Shown here piece by piece: positions 38,206 through 48,881 of a DNA stretch of 64,000 nucleotides (positions are counted from its first letter, which is position 1; each line of letters begins with the position of its first letter). Under the pieces are notes generated by a model. It saw only the letters and a list, made by a program, of their open reading frames with translations, was not told the DNA's origin and did no database searches. This stretch comes from Methanobrevibacter millerae (GTDB taxonomy: Archaea; Methanobacteriota; Methanobacteria; Methanobacteriales; Methanobacteriaceae): positions 164,180 through 228,179 of the forward strand of contig SUTF01000003.1 in NCBI GenBank assembly GCA_015063005.1. Reading direction: 5' to 3'. The translations under genes were made by a program, and so were the position numbers.

Positions 38206-41200
38206 GCGCTTATTGTGATTTTGTTTGAAATGGCTGCATTGTTGTACATTGATGTGATAATGTATTCGCCAGCCATTAAGTTTATGTTCAATTTGGCAAT
38301 ACCCTGACTGTCGGTTTCTCTGTTGTAGAATACTCCGTTGATGTTGAATGTTACGTTTTGACCAGCGTAAGGATTTCCTTGACCGTCAACCAATGATGCT
38401 TTGAATTGAGTTCCATCCCTATATTTCATGGTGACATTAGTAGCATTTAATATTGGTTTTACAGTAATGTTGTTTGCTACGTTACATCCACCATACATTG
38501 CAGTGATTATGTAGTCACCTGGCTGCAGGTTGATGTTTAGTTTAGCATGTCCTGATTCGTTGGTTTTTCTTTCATACATCACACCGTTGATGTTGAATGT
38601 TACGGTTTCGTTTGCACCGACAGGATTTCCGTCATCGCCGATTATTCTTACAACATATTGTGAGTCGTTTCTGTAGTATTTTACCAAGTCACTGTTTTCA
38701 GTGATTTTTGGAAGAACAGTAATATTGTTGGATGCCATTTCACCATTATCTGGGTGAATTGCAGTTAATATGTAAGTACCTTGATCTAAATTAATGTTTA
38801 GTCTAGCAGTACCGTTTTCATTAACTTTTCTGTCATACATCACACCATTAATGTTGAATCTTACCATTGTACCGTTAGCTAATGGATTGCCTTGACCATC
38901 AGTAAAGGTAGCATAGTATTGAGTTCCATTTCTGAATACTTTAGTAATGTCTTTTCCATTGATTGTGCTTAAAACATCTATAGTAACAGTTTTATTTGCA
39001 GCATCTTGAGTTTCAGATCCTTTGTAATAAAGGGTTGCATTATATGTTTTAGCATCTAAATTAATTGCAATGCTAGCAGTACCATTAGCATCAGTGACTC
39101 TGGTATAATTAGCTCCATTTAATTCAATGATAACGCTTTCATTTGCTAAAACATTGCCTAAAGCATCAGTTAAAGTAACATAAAGTCTACTACCATTCTT
39201 ATAATACATCACTAGATCATCAGCAACAATAACAGTTGCAGTATTGGTTAAAACAACAATATTTGCAGTGGTATTAGCAGCATCCTGAGTTTCACTACCC
39301 ACATATGAAATAACAGCAGTGTAATTACCAGCAGCCACATCCAAATCAACAGTTGCAATACCTTCATCATTAGTAATTGCAGTGTAGTTTTTATCACCAA
39401 CAGATACAAGGATAGTTTCATTAGCTAAAGCTTCATCATAAGCATCAGTTAATGTAATGTTTAATTTAGTGCCGTCAAGGTAATACATTTCAACATCTTC
39501 AGCTTTTATATTGGTTTTAGTGTCTCTTGTAATGTTAAATGGAACAGTCTGGTTAACAATACCATTATAGGACACTAATGCTTCATATTCACCAATGTCC
39601 ATTGGAGGAATAACTAATTTAGCTACACCGTCTTCAACAGGAGCAGTGTAAGTGTCATTACCGATAGTTACATCAACAGTACCGTTAGCAGGATAATTAA
39701 GCTCAACATTGAAAGTAACATTTTCTTTGGAATTATTGTTTTCAACACTAACATTCATTTCAGTTTCAGATAAAGTAAATGTAGTTGCATTTACAGATGA
39801 TTGATATTTATCAGCACCAGTATAGTTAGCAAATACCTCATAAACTCTAGGAACCTTATCCATAACAATGCTTAAAACACCTTCACCATTGATAACATCA
39901 ATTGTATCAACTAAAACACTGTTTAAGTAGACATCAACACTGCCGTTGATTAGATTAGCATCTTTATCAGCTAAAACAACATTAACAGTTAAGTTATCAC
40001 CAACATGCAATTCATCACTGTTAATGGTTAAGTTCAATTGAGTTTCAAGTTTATAGAAAGTTACATTCAACTCAGCAGTTATATTATTATCCAAAACAGC
40101 TGTAATTGTTTGATTGCCTAATCCATCATATGTGTAGGTAAAGTTTACACCATCTTTAGTTAAAATTCCACTAGTAGGAGTTATAGTACCCTCAGTAACA
40201 GAAATTGTGAAATTTTCATCAAATAATGGAATGTTAGAAACATCATACACATCATAATTTTCCCCATCAAATGACATAAATGCTAAAGTAATATTTTGAA
40301 CAGGTCCAGAAACATTATTTGTTGTTAATCCAGGAACAATCCAAGTATCACAGTAAACAGTATGTGAGGTTGTTGTTATATTATAATTAGGAGTTGAAGA
40401 GTTCCAATAATTATTGTTTAAGTAAACAATTTTTGGTGGAGCCTGACTTCCTAAACCAGAAACTAAATACAAAGGAGAATTATAAAATGAACTTTCAGAA
40501 ATATTACCTTGAGCTATATTAATTCCATATGGATTATTAAGGAATAATGTATTTGTAATATTAACAACAGGACAGTATTTTCCAGAATTTATAGTATATA
40601 AATCAGCTCCATTAAATACCATTGCACGTGTCATATTAATAAATGATGAGTTAACAACATTCCACCATATATTTTGATAACGTGGATCAGGATAAATGAC
40701 CCCACCACCATTAATTATAGTTGTATTAATAAGCTCAATAATAGGACGTACATCTCCTTGAGAAGAGTATCCTGAGTTGAAATCATAATAATTATTATCA
40801 AATGTTGAATTAATTATTGAAAGATTTGAATTAGAAGAATAACTTCCCCATAAACCAATTGCTGAACAGTTTATTGAATTGAATCTGGAATTTACAATAG
40901 TTGCATTAACACCTCTTAAATAAAGACTTCCCCCATTACTAATAACAGTATCACTGTATGTTCCATCAAATGTTAGATTTTCCATAAATACTGTAGGGAA
41001 ATAAGGTATGTCATTACCAGTGGTTGAAATATAAATTATACCTGGCATAACGGATGTTCTACCATTAGATACCACTTTGAATGTATTATTTTTGAAAATT
41101 GAATTTGTAATATTAATGTATTCTGCTCCTCCATTGTATAAGAAAAATGCTCCCGTTGAATCAATAAATTCACAATTATTCATTATGAATGAACTATATT

Positions 41201-44033
41201 GTTTTTCTGCAGATAGAGCATGGCCTGTTACATTGGTAAATAGACAATTTTCAATTTCAAAATACATGCCTCTAGAACGAATTAAACCAACATGCTGAAT
41301 TTGTCCACCAGAAAGACTAATATATGCTCCAGTTACTCCATTAATTATTGTTAAATTTTCTACTCTAACTGCTACATTGTCTGTATATGGTTCAAACTCA
41401 AAGACATATTTATTATTTTCCGCATCCATAATTGATGTATCTTTATCCATTCCAACAATAGTTAAATTAACATCAGGATTTAAATTAAGTAAAGTGTTTC
41501 CCTCACCTTTTAAAGTACCATTAGTATGAATTACAATACTTAAAGCATTTTGATTCATTGCATTGTCATATGCATGTTTAATTGTTGCAAATGGATTATC
41601 TATACTACCATTTCCAGTAGTGTCATTACCTGTTTGAGAAACATATGTATCATAAACATCTGTAGGTTTAGCATTTAAGTTTAATATACCTTTAACAATT
41701 TTAGTTCCATTTAAATAGTCAACAGTACCTGAAATTTCATAAATACCATCAGGAATTCCTACAGCAGTGAAATTAGCAACATTATTCACAATTTGAGCAG
41801 TACCCATATATGTTCCATTTAAATAGAATTTAACGGGATAACCAGATACTTGAAGGCCACTTACATTCAAAACAGCAGATAAAGCAGATCTAGCATATGT
41901 TGAATTAACACTAACAAATGTTAAAGTGTTTTCAGCATTTAAAATAGGGTATTGATTGTTATTTGGTGCACAATAAATATCATTACCATTTTGTGCTTTG
42001 TTGTTTTCAAATGTGCAGTCAGTGAATGTTAAATTACCTGTTCTATGATAGACAACACCGCCAAGATTAGTAGCAGTATTGTTAATAAATTTAGCGTTGA
42101 TAAATTCTACATTACCTGATTGTTCTAATACCGCACCATTGCTACTAGTTAAATTTATAAATGTATCATTTATACTTCTGAATAAGTTATTTGAAGAAGA
42201 AGCTGAAAATGCTCTTATAGAATTATTTTCAAATCTGTTATTCATACTGATATTCACAGAAGTAATTATTGAACCAGTACCTGTGATTTCATTATCTTTA
42301 AATAATGAATTAGATATTGTTCCTCCCCCATAGACAAAGGATATAGTTAAACCATTACCCTTATTATTGATAACAGTGAAATTATCTATAATATACATAT
42401 TATATCCAATACTACTTAATTGATTATTTATTACTTTACAGCCATATAATTCATTATTTGAATTAAGATTTATTAACGTTTGAACAGTGTTATTTTCAAA
42501 AGTAATATTTTTTAATATAGCTTTAGTTGGATTTTGATAATTTTGAGAATTATATATTACATTACTCCATCTTCCATTAAAACTAGCAAAAGTAATATTT
42601 GTTAATTCTAAATTTAAATTTTGTCCAAAGTTAAATGCTTGCATAGCTGTGTTATTTCCATCAATTATGACATTATCGTTTTCACCAATAATATTCAAAT
42701 AACCTAAATTAGTTAATGAAATTGCAGTATTATCGCTTCCAGCATAAGTACCCTCTAAAAGATATATATTTAGAAAGCTTCCTTCATTGAATCCTTCAGT
42801 TATTGCTTTTTTAATAGAAGCATAAGGATTATTTTTAGATCCATTACCTGTTGTATCATTTCCTAAAGTAGGTGATACATATAAATCATTGAATGTTCTG
42901 TCAAGTTTATAGTTTGCAGTTGCTGTTATAACTTTTCCATTTGTATTTCCAGCATTTACTGTATATATTCCATTATCCAATAATTTAGTGAATGTACCAG
43001 TTACAATTCCATTTTGTGAAGATGCATATCCAATAAATGTATCATTAAAGTAAAATGATATGGACGGACCGTGAATTGCATTTCCCATATCATCTGTTAG
43101 AATAGCATTCAATTCAATTGTTGTACTTAAAACATCAAATGTAGAATTGTCCATAATTGTCAATACTCCAGATGTGAAAGAACTAGCATAAATTTTATCA
43201 CCATTTCCACTACCTGAAGTACAATCAATCATAGTATTGTTTTTAAAATTAGACAGTTGTGAGTAAATTGCTCCACCTAATGCACTAGTACCTGTAGCAG
43301 TTGAGTTTTCAATTTCATTATTGGTAATGTTTGCATAGGATGCATAAATAGTTCCTCCTTGTCTTCCAGCATAACTATTTTTGAATTTGTTGTTATTGAT
43401 TACTGCATAATTTTCAGAGTTAGCTGAAACATAAATAGTTCCACCTCTAGATGAAGCAGACGTTACATAATTATTTTCAAAAATAGAATTTTGTATATCT
43501 ATGATTCCATAAGCATATACAGCACCACCTGAACTTGAAGCAAAATTATTTTCAAATTTTACATTATCAACTGTTAAACTGCCCTCAGAATATACTGCAC
43601 CACCATAACTTGAATAACCATTAATTATAGCCAAATTAGTTAAAGCAATGGAATTTCTTGAGTTAATCCATAAAAACTGAGTTCCGTTTAAATCAATTAT
43701 AGTTTTATCAATTCCAGCACCCACAATGGTAATTGTACCATTATAAGCTAAATTGCCTTTGTTTACAGTCAAAGCACTATTATTTTCACCAGTGAAAATC
43801 CCTTCACTCAAGTGAATAGTAGAGGAATTACCAGACTCTTCAATTGCTTTAGATATTGTTGCATAAGGAGCAGCTGAAGTTCCAGCATTAGAATCATTTC
43901 CTCCAATATTTACATATATATCACTAGCCCCCTCATCTGCAAGTACTGCATCATTAGCATCTGCTGCAGATACTGCACCCAATGAGACTAGAACAAAAAT
44001 TAGTAAAAAGAATAAAATAATTTTATTTTTCAT
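38202..44033 (-). CDS. Giant adhesin-like surface protein (three beta-helix cap motifs, long Ig-like tail)
   Basis: 1943 residues, the largest gene here. ATG 44033 with GAGG about 6 bases upstream. Signal peptide about 1-23 (ending AVSA). Three cap motifs (YVNIGGNDSNAGTSAAPY, YVSPTLGNDTTGNGSKNNPY, YVSQTGNDTTGNGSIDNPF) each open a beta-helix or mixed module, with GGAVYSEGSL and GGVVYHRTGN turns. From about residue 1300 come Ig-like repeats. The final three units begin DITKVFRNGTQYYATF, DLVKYYRNDSQYVV and TMKYRDGTQFKASL and end ITISA, matching in order the tails of the genes at 49454 and 60455. No membrane anchor is visible, so wall binding through the tail is inferred. Confidence 0.9.
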   Translation of the reverse strand: MKNKIILFFLLIFVLVSLGAVSAADANDAVLADEGASDIYVNIGGNDSNAGTSAAPYATISKAIEESGNSSTIHLSEGIFTGENNSALTVNKGNLAYNGTITIVGAGIDKTIIDLNGTQFLWINSRNSIALTNLAIINGYSSYGGAVYSEGSLTVDNVKFENNFASSSGGAVYAYGIIDIQNSIFENNYVTSASSRGGTIYVSANSENYAVINNNKFKNSYAGRQGGTIYASYANITNNEIENSTATGTSALGGAIYSQLSNFKNNTMIDCTSGSGNGDKIYASSFTSGVLTIMDNSTFDVLSTTIELNAILTDDMGNAIHGPSISFYFNDTFIGYASSQNGIVTGTFTKLLDNGIYTVNAGNTNGKVITATANYKLDRTFNDLYVSPTLGNDTTGNGSKNNPYASIKKAITEGFNEGSFLNIYLLEGTYAGSDNTAISLTNLGYLNIIGENDNVIIDGNNTAMQAFNFGQNLNLELTNITFASFNGRWSNVIYNSQNYQNPTKAILKNITFENNTVQTLINLNSNNELYGCKVINNQLSSIGYNMYIIDNFTVINNKGNGLTISFVYGGGTISNSLFKDNEITGTGSIITSVNISMNNRFENNSIRAFSASSSNNLFRSINDTFINLTSSNGAVLEQSGNVEFINAKFINNTATNLGGVVYHRTGNLTFTDCTFENNKAQNGNDIYCAPNNNQYPILNAENTLTFVSVNSTYARSALSAVLNVSGLQVSGYPVKFYLNGTYMGTAQIVNNVANFTAVGIPDGIYEISGTVDYLNGTKIVKGILNLNAKPTDVYDTYVSQTGNDTTGNGSIDNPFATIKHAYDNAMNQNALSIVIHTNGTLKGEGNTLLNLNPDVNLTIVGMDKDTSIMDAENNKYVFEFEPYTDNVAVRVENLTIINGVTGAYISLSGGQIQHVGLIRSRGMYFEIENCLFTNVTGHALSAEKQYSSFIMNNCEFIDSTGAFFLYNGGAEYINITNSIFKNNTFKVVSNGRTSVMPGIIYISTTGNDIPYFPTVFMENLTFDGTYSDTVISNGGSLYLRGVNATIVNSRFNSINCSAIGLWGSYSSNSNLSIINSTFDNNYYDFNSGYSSQGDVRPIIELINTTIINGGGVIYPDPRYQNIWWNVVNSSFINMTRAMVFNGADLYTINSGKYCPVVNITNTLFLNNPYGINIAQGNISESSFYNSPLYLVSGLGSQAPPKIVYLNNNYWNSSTPNYNITTTSHTVYCDTWIVPGLTTNNVSGPVQNITLAFMSFDGENYDVYDVSNIPLFDENFTISVTEGTITPTSGILTKDGVNFTYTYDGLGNQTITAVLDNNITAELNVTFYKLETQLNLTINSDELHVGDNLTVNVVLADKDANLINGSVDVYLNSVLVDTIDVINGEGVLSIVMDKVPRVYEVFANYTGADKYQSSVNATTFTLSETEMNVSVENNNSKENVTFNVELNYPANGTVDVTIGNDTYTAPVEDGVAKLVIPPMDIGEYEALVSYNGIVNQTVPFNITRDTKTNIKAEDVEMYYLDGTKLNITLTDAYDEALANETILVSVGDKNYTAITNDEGIATVDLDVAAGNYTAVISYVGSETQDAANTTANIVVLTNTATVIVADDLVMYYKNGSRLYVTLTDALGNVLANESVIIELNGANYTRVTDANGTASIAINLDAKTYNATLYYKGSETQDAANKTVTIDVLSTINGKDITKVFRNGTQYYATFTDGQGNPLANGTMVRFNINGVMYDRKVNENGTARLNINLDQGTYILTAIHPDNGEMASNNITVLPKITENSDLVKYYRNDSQYVVRIIGDDGNPVGANETVTFNINGVMYERKTNESGHAKLNINLQPGDYIITAMYGGCNVANNITVKPILNATNVTMKYRDGTQFKASLVDGQGNPYAGQNVTFNINGVFYNRETDSQGIAKLNINLMAGEYIITSMYNNAAISNKITISA

Positions 44034-44351
44034 TATTTTTCCTCATAATTAATTTTTCATTACATTTTATCAAATAAAATATAATGATAGTATATATTTT
44101 TAAAACGATATTTATAATTTATCAATTATTATTAAATTTATCTTGAGAAATTTATCAAATATATATTAAAAATTATAAAAAATATTATAAAATTTAGAAA
44201 TTTCAAAAAAAATGTAATAATGTAAATCATTAATTTAAATACAAATTAAGTAATAATTTTTATATCTTTGTTAAAATATCAAATTTATTTCCACCAAAAA
44301 TTACAACTCCAAGTAAATATTGCTTTTAAAAATAAGTTAATTTTTTAACAT
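44034..44351. promoter_or_regulatory. Divergent AT-rich promoter region between adhesin and priL
   Basis: A very AT-rich stretch of about 320 bases. On the adhesin side a TATA-like TATATATTTTTA lies near 44089-44101 (read on minus). On the priL side TTTTAAAAATA at 44324-44334 lies about 25 bases before the ATG at 44352, the spacing expected for a leaderless transcript. AAATTTATC repeats occur near 44140-44160. No gene is seen. Confidence 0.5.
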
Positions 44352-45701
44352 ATGAAACAAAAATTAAAAAATATGGCAGAAATTTCATATATTAACCCAT
44401 TATCAAATGAAGGAAGAGAAATCATAAGAGATTACGGTGATTTAAATCAGCTTGAAAAGGAAGACGAATACCTTATTGAAGAGGTAATCCACACCCACAA
44501 TCAAAAAATTTCAGATGACTCACTAATACCTAAGTCATATAAGGATTTGGCTTTTAAACGCATCCAATGGGCAATCGAGAAAAAGAACAATAAGAAGTTC
44601 AACCAGAACGAATTCGAATATCTCACTAATGATGCTCTTTTCAAGCAGGATGTTGTAGTATTCCACACCCTCTGCCAGGCTATTGCAATACAGTTCAACA
44701 CCGGATCAAGAGAAACAAGACTTTTCATTGAATCACAGGGAATACTGATTCAGGAAAGGCTGGCCAAACTGACACCATCATCCAGAGAGGAGATAATTGA
44801 TGAGATTCTGGATGAGATTAAAGTTGACGGGTCAATAAAGTGGAGTTCCCTTAAAGACGTGATAGCTACCAAAAAACTTAAATTAAGCGAATTGCTGCTG
44901 CAGGACGGAGATTTGATACTCCAGCAGGATGAATTTCTGGACAGCTATGCTGAGGAGTTTACTGACAGAAGCCCTGACAGAATGTACAATATCCTTGTTG
45001 GAGACAGCGTTAAGGAATTGATTCTATCCCGTTTGATTATGCAGAAAACCGAGGAATACATTGCAAGAATCAAGGAAATGTCTTCAAGAGTTGAAATGCA
45101 TCCTGAAATAATCAAGTTATCCGAAGAAATTAAGGAGTTCATTCCTGAAGAAATAAGCAAGTACAACCAATACTATGCGGGAAGCGGAGGAATCTATGGA
45201 ACAGTTGAAGCAGGAAAGCTAATACCTGAAGCGTTCCCTCCATGCATACAGAATACTGTAAACGGGGTGTCTTCCGGCGGACGTAACGATGCAATTGTTC
45301 TTTTATTAACGTCTTTTGCTTCATATGCAAGATTATATCCAAGAATATTTGCGACTGATGAAACGATTAAGGTTTCAGATGTTGATCCTGACTTAAGCAT
45401 TACGCAAAACGAAATCCTGCCTTTGATATTTGATGCTGCAGACAACTGTACGCCACCGCTATTCGATGATCAGCCTCAGGAAAAGGTAAACATCATATCC
45501 AAACTGGGCTTTGGAATGCACAGTGAAATAGACATCAACCATGAAGGGGAAACCACATGGTACACACCGATGAGCTGTGAAAAGATAAAAATACACCTCC
45601 CACAGCTATGCAAGCCTGACGGGTCCTGCAAAGGAATCAATAATCCTTTGTCATGTTATGGACGCAAAAAATTCCAATTGGACAAGCAAGCTAAAGAATA
45701 A
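44352..45701 (+). CDS. priL: DNA primase large subunit PriL
   Basis: Regulatory iron-sulfur subunit of the archaeal DNA primase that partners PriS. The N-terminal part has MAEISYINPLSNEGREIIRDYG and FERIQWAIEKK-like helices. The C-terminal iron-sulfur domain shows FPPCIQNTVNGVSSGGRNDAIV and candidate cluster cysteines Cys298, Cys409, Cys420 or Cys426, and Cys435 (CKPDGSC, LSCYGRKKF). 449 residues fits the family. No ribosome binding site is present. The TATA spacing supports a leaderless start at 44352, with ATG 44373 as an alternative. PriS is about 5 kb downstream, separated by an adhesin and an ABC transporter. Confidence 0.93.
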   Translation: MKQKLKNMAEISYINPLSNEGREIIRDYGDLNQLEKEDEYLIEEVIHTHNQKISDDSLIPKSYKDLAFKRIQWAIEKKNNKKFNQNEFEYLTNDALFKQDVVVFHTLCQAIAIQFNTGSRETRLFIESQGILIQERLAKLTPSSREEIIDEILDEIKVDGSIKWSSLKDVIATKKLKLSELLLQDGDLILQQDEFLDSYAEEFTDRSPDRMYNILVGDSVKELILSRLIMQKTEEYIARIKEMSSRVEMHPEIIKLSEEIKEFIPEEISKYNQYYAGSGGIYGTVEAGKLIPEAFPPCIQNTVNGVSSGGRNDAIVLLLTSFASYARLYPRIFATDETIKVSDVDPDLSITQNEILPLIFDAADNCTPPLFDDQPQEKVNIISKLGFGMHSEIDINHEGETTWYTPMSCEKIKIHLPQLCKPDGSCKGINNPLSCYGRKKFQLDKQAKE

Positions 45702-45805
45702 TTTTAAATTGTATAATGAAAATTTTTTATAAATTTAACAATTTTTATCAGTATAAGATTTAAAAAAGGTAAAAAATTTATATTATTAAATTATATAATT
45801 AGTTT

Positions 45806-47023
45806 ATGGCTACGATAATACGTGAATCATATTTAAAAAAAATTCGTAAATTCATTGATGAAGAAGAAATTAAAGTTATCACAGGTCTTAGAAGATCAGG
45901 AAAAACATATTTTTTAAAACAAATAATGAATGAACTCAAAGAAAAAGGCATCAATGACAGCAATATAGTTTATCTTCCTTTAGAGTCAGCAAAATATGAT
46001 ACAATTAAAAATTATAAAGACTTAAACAATTTAATCTTTAACATGACAAAAGATATCAAAGGAAAAATTTATTTATTTTTTGATGAAATCCAGCTAATTA
46101 ATGACTGGCAAAAAAGCATTAATTCCTATAGAATTGATTTGGATGCAGACATTTATTTAACAGGATCTAATTCACAACTATTATCAGGAGAACTGGCAAC
46201 ACTCCTTTCAGGAAGATATATTAAAATTGAAATATATCCTTTTTCTTTTAATGAAATTTTAGAATATAAAAAAATCAAATTCAGGGAAATTTCATTAAGT
46301 GATGAAACAAAGATATTTAATAAATATATGAAATATGGAGGTCTTCCAAGAACTCTTAATTTTGATGAAGAAGAAAAAATCGATTATTTAAGTGATATTT
46401 ATTCAACTATTGTATTGAAAGACATTATTTCAAAAAATAATATTCGTGACATTGCATTTTTAGAAAGATTGATTAAATTTATGATAGTTAATACCGGTGA
46501 AATCTTTTCAATTAATTCCATCAGAAAATATTTGAAACATGAAGGAATTTCCGTTTCAACAAATACCATAAGCAATTACCTAAAACATATTGAAGATGCA
46601 TATATACTAATTAAATCAAAAAGAGAAGAAATCAAAACTAAAAAAATTTTAACAACAAATGAAAAATACTATTGCATTGACCAGGGATTTTATGAACTTC
46701 AAACAGGCTTCAATAAATCAAGAGAAAAAATTTTAGAAAACATCGTTTTTTTAGAACTCCTACGAAGAAAATATAAAATAACTGTTGGAAATATTGATGG
46801 ACTTGAAGTTGATTTTATATGCCGAAAACCGAATAAAACAATATATATTCAGGTATCCGAAAGTATATTGGATGAAACCACAAGGAACAGAGAATTTAGA
46901 AGTCTTGAAAAAATTAATGATAATTATCCCAAATATGTTTTAACGCTTGATAATTGGGACTATTCAAAAAACGGAATAATACACTTAAATATAATTAACT
47001 TTCTAAAAGACACAAGTATTTAA
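45806..47023 (+). CDS. AAA-type ATPase with DUF4143-like C-terminal domain
   Basis: A 405-residue P-loop ATPase with Walker A GLRRSGKT (27-34) and Walker B IYLFFDEIQ (Asp93, Glu94). The STGSNSQLLSGELATLLSGRY-like sensor region is typical of AAA_14/DUF4143 proteins. The C-terminal part includes a helix-turn-helix-like stretch and an end that reads VDFICRKPNKTIYIQV, like a small nuclease-type fold (D-x-V-Q). These ATPases are common in gut prokaryotes and their function is unknown. It is a single gene, leaderless by its TATA-like TTTATATTA about 29 bases before the ATG. Very low GC. Confidence 0.82.
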   Translation: MATIIRESYLKKIRKFIDEEEIKVITGLRRSGKTYFLKQIMNELKEKGINDSNIVYLPLESAKYDTIKNYKDLNNLIFNMTKDIKGKIYLFFDEIQLINDWQKSINSYRIDLDADIYLTGSNSQLLSGELATLLSGRYIKIEIYPFSFNEILEYKKIKFREISLSDETKIFNKYMKYGGLPRTLNFDEEEKIDYLSDIYSTIVLKDIISKNNIRDIAFLERLIKFMIVNTGEIFSINSIRKYLKHEGISVSTNTISNYLKHIEDAYILIKSKREEIKTKKILTTNEKYYCIDQGFYELQTGFNKSREKILENIVFLELLRRKYKITVGNIDGLEVDFICRKPNKTIYIQVSESILDETTRNREFRSLEKINDNYPKYVLTLDNWDYSKNGIIHLNIINFLKDTSI

Positions 47024-47059
47024 TTATATTTATAATGAAAAAACTTCCAATTAACAAAA

Positions 47060-47731
47060 TTATCTGTTATAATAATCATTAATTATCTGGCCATCCCTGA
47101 TTTCAATTGTTCTGTCAGCCAAACGAGCAACATCCCTATCGTGAGTGACTATAATCAATGTTGCATTGATGGATTCATGAACAAATCGCAAAACGTCAAG
47201 TACTTTAGCACCTGTTCTTGTATCAAGTGCTCCTGTAGGTTCATCGGCTAAAATTATGGATGGCAAATTAACCAAAGCCCTTGCAATAGCTACCCTTTGA
47301 CGTTCACCACCGGACAACTTATTTGGCTTTTGTTTTCTCTTGTCAAGCAATCCCACAGCTTCAATAAAAAGCAATGCCCTTTTATGCTTTTCTTTTTGTG
47401 ACAGTTTAGCATCCATCAATGGAATTTCAACATTTTCCTGAACTGTAAGGTTAGGTATCAGATTATGAAGCTGAAATACAAAACCGATTTCATGCCTTCT
47501 GAAATCACTTAAATCTTTCTGTGAAGCCAAATCAACACCATTTACAATAACTTGACCGGAATCAGGAGTATCAAGAGCACCCAGCATATTCAACAGTGTG
47601 GATTTGCCTGATCCGGAGGGTCCTATAATGGATACAAAGCTTCCATTCTTAATGTTTAAATTAATTCTGTTTAAAGCTGTGACGGCACCTTCATCATACT
47701 GTTTTAAAACATCAATCAATACGTATTCCAT
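47060..47731 (-). CDS. ABC transporter ATP-binding protein (MacB/LolD-like)
   Basis: ATPase subunit. Walker A GPSGSGKST, Q-loop FVFQLHNLIP, signature LSGGERQRVAIARAL, Walker B IILADEPTGALD and the switch His in IIVTHDRD are all present. 223 residues. The start is ATG 47731 with AGGTGAT at normal spacing, and a TTG one codon upstream is ignored. It lies 8 bases after the permease gene and forms a two-gene export or envelope-stress-type transporter of the MacB class. The substrate is unknown. Confidence 0.95.
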   Translation of the reverse strand: MEYVLIDVLKQYDEGAVTALNRINLNIKNGSFVSIIGPSGSGKSTLLNMLGALDTPDSGQVIVNGVDLASQKDLSDFRRHEIGFVFQLHNLIPNLTVQENVEIPLMDAKLSQKEKHKRALLFIEAVGLLDKRKQKPNKLSGGERQRVAIARALVNLPSIILADEPTGALDTRTGAKVLDVLRFVHESINATLIIVTHDRDVARLADRTIEIRDGQIINDYYNR

Positions 47732-47739
47732 CAAATCAC

Positions 47740-48873
47740 CTATTCATACCTCAATGCTTCGGTTGGAGCAAGTTTGGATGCCTTATATGCAGGATATACT
47801 CCACCGATAATTCCTACAATAATCGTGATGCCGAATGCCAATATGAATGTGCCTGGAGTATAGACCAGTGAAAATCCATCTCTTCCGATTAGCCTAACAC
47901 CAACTTCAGCGATTAAAATTCCAAATATGGAACCTATAATGCCTGACAGCGTTGTTAAAACCAACGTTTCTCCCATAATCATTATCAGTATCTTTCTGCT
48001 TTTCCATCCGATGGATTTTAAAACACCAATTTCCTTTGTTCTTTCATAAACTGTCATGACCATAGTATTTATTACACCAATACCTCCAACAATAATTGCC
48101 AAACCGGAAATTGCCAGAGAGGCAGTGTTTAGGATGCCTGTTACATCATCCAAAATTGAAGACATTTCCTCACTCGTTAATGTTGAGAGGTTCTCATTTT
48201 TATCCTTGATTTCATTGCTTACAACTGTATCATTAGTGCTTTCAGAAGTCTTGACCAAAATTGATGAAACCTTTTCAGTATCCGATATATTTTGAAGAGT
48301 GTCCAGTGAAACATAAACACCATTGTCCGTCATGATGCTTCCGGTTTCATATATTCCAGTAATCTTGAAGTCATGGCCTAAAAAAGTAAAGTTATCCCCA
48401 ATGCTTACGTTGTTGAGTTCACTGTATCCCACACCGACAATTGCATCAAATGAGTTGTTTTTATAAACAGATCCGTTGACGTCCCTAATTCCAATCAGAT
48501 TTAATTTGGAGTCGTCAAAACCATATACTCTCGTTTGCATCATTGGACCTCTGGACTGTGAATAGGACGGGGCAGATTCACTGACCGACAGCTGACCTAC
48601 AGCATCCGAAACGTTTGAAATATTCTTTAAATCATCAATTAATGACATGTCAAGCAAACCGGAACTCCCTCCGATATTTGTTGAATTCGTAACCGTAATT
48701 TCTGCTCCGCCCTGATTGAATGATGTCTGAACGGAATCTTCCATTCCCGCAGTAATGAGTCCCAAAGCAACAATTGTTGCAATTCCAATAGCTATTCCAA
48801 TAATGGATAATGCACTGCGAGTCTTATTCCTGAAAGGATTTTTTAAAATCAATGTTATAAATCTAATAAGCAA
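47740..48873 (-). CDS. MacB/FtsX-type ABC transporter permease
   Basis: 377 residues with one N-terminal transmembrane segment (ALSIIGIAIGIATIVALGLI), a large extracellular domain (about 45-240) and three C-terminal helices in the FtsX domain (GGIGVINTMVMTVYERTKEIGVLKSIGWKSR, then two more). The end YPAYKASKLAPTEALRYE is typical of MacB. It is co-transcribed with the ATPase gene downstream and directly follows the gene at 48882. There is no periplasmic adaptor as in bacteria, so the cargo may be a peptide, lipid or antimicrobial. Confidence 0.93.
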   Translation of the reverse strand: MLIRFITLILKNPFRNKTRSALSIIGIAIGIATIVALGLITAGMEDSVQTSFNQGGAEITVTNSTNIGGSSGLLDMSLIDDLKNISNVSDAVGQLSVSESAPSYSQSRGPMMQTRVYGFDDSKLNLIGIRDVNGSVYKNNSFDAIVGVGYSELNNVSIGDNFTFLGHDFKITGIYETGSIMTDNGVYVSLDTLQNISDTEKVSSILVKTSESTNDTVVSNEIKDKNENLSTLTSEEMSSILDDVTGILNTASLAISGLAIIVGGIGVINTMVMTVYERTKEIGVLKSIGWKSRKILIMIMGETLVLTTLSGIIGSIFGILIAEVGVRLIGRDGFSLVYTPGTFILAFGITIIVGIIGGVYPAYKASKLAPTEALRYE

Positions 48874-48881
48874 TCACCCAA

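Noticed and set aside
38202..44033. Repeated Asn/Gly motifs mistaken for a CRISPR array
   Set aside because: Repeats lie in frame inside coding sequence, vary in length and sequence, and have no uniform spacers.
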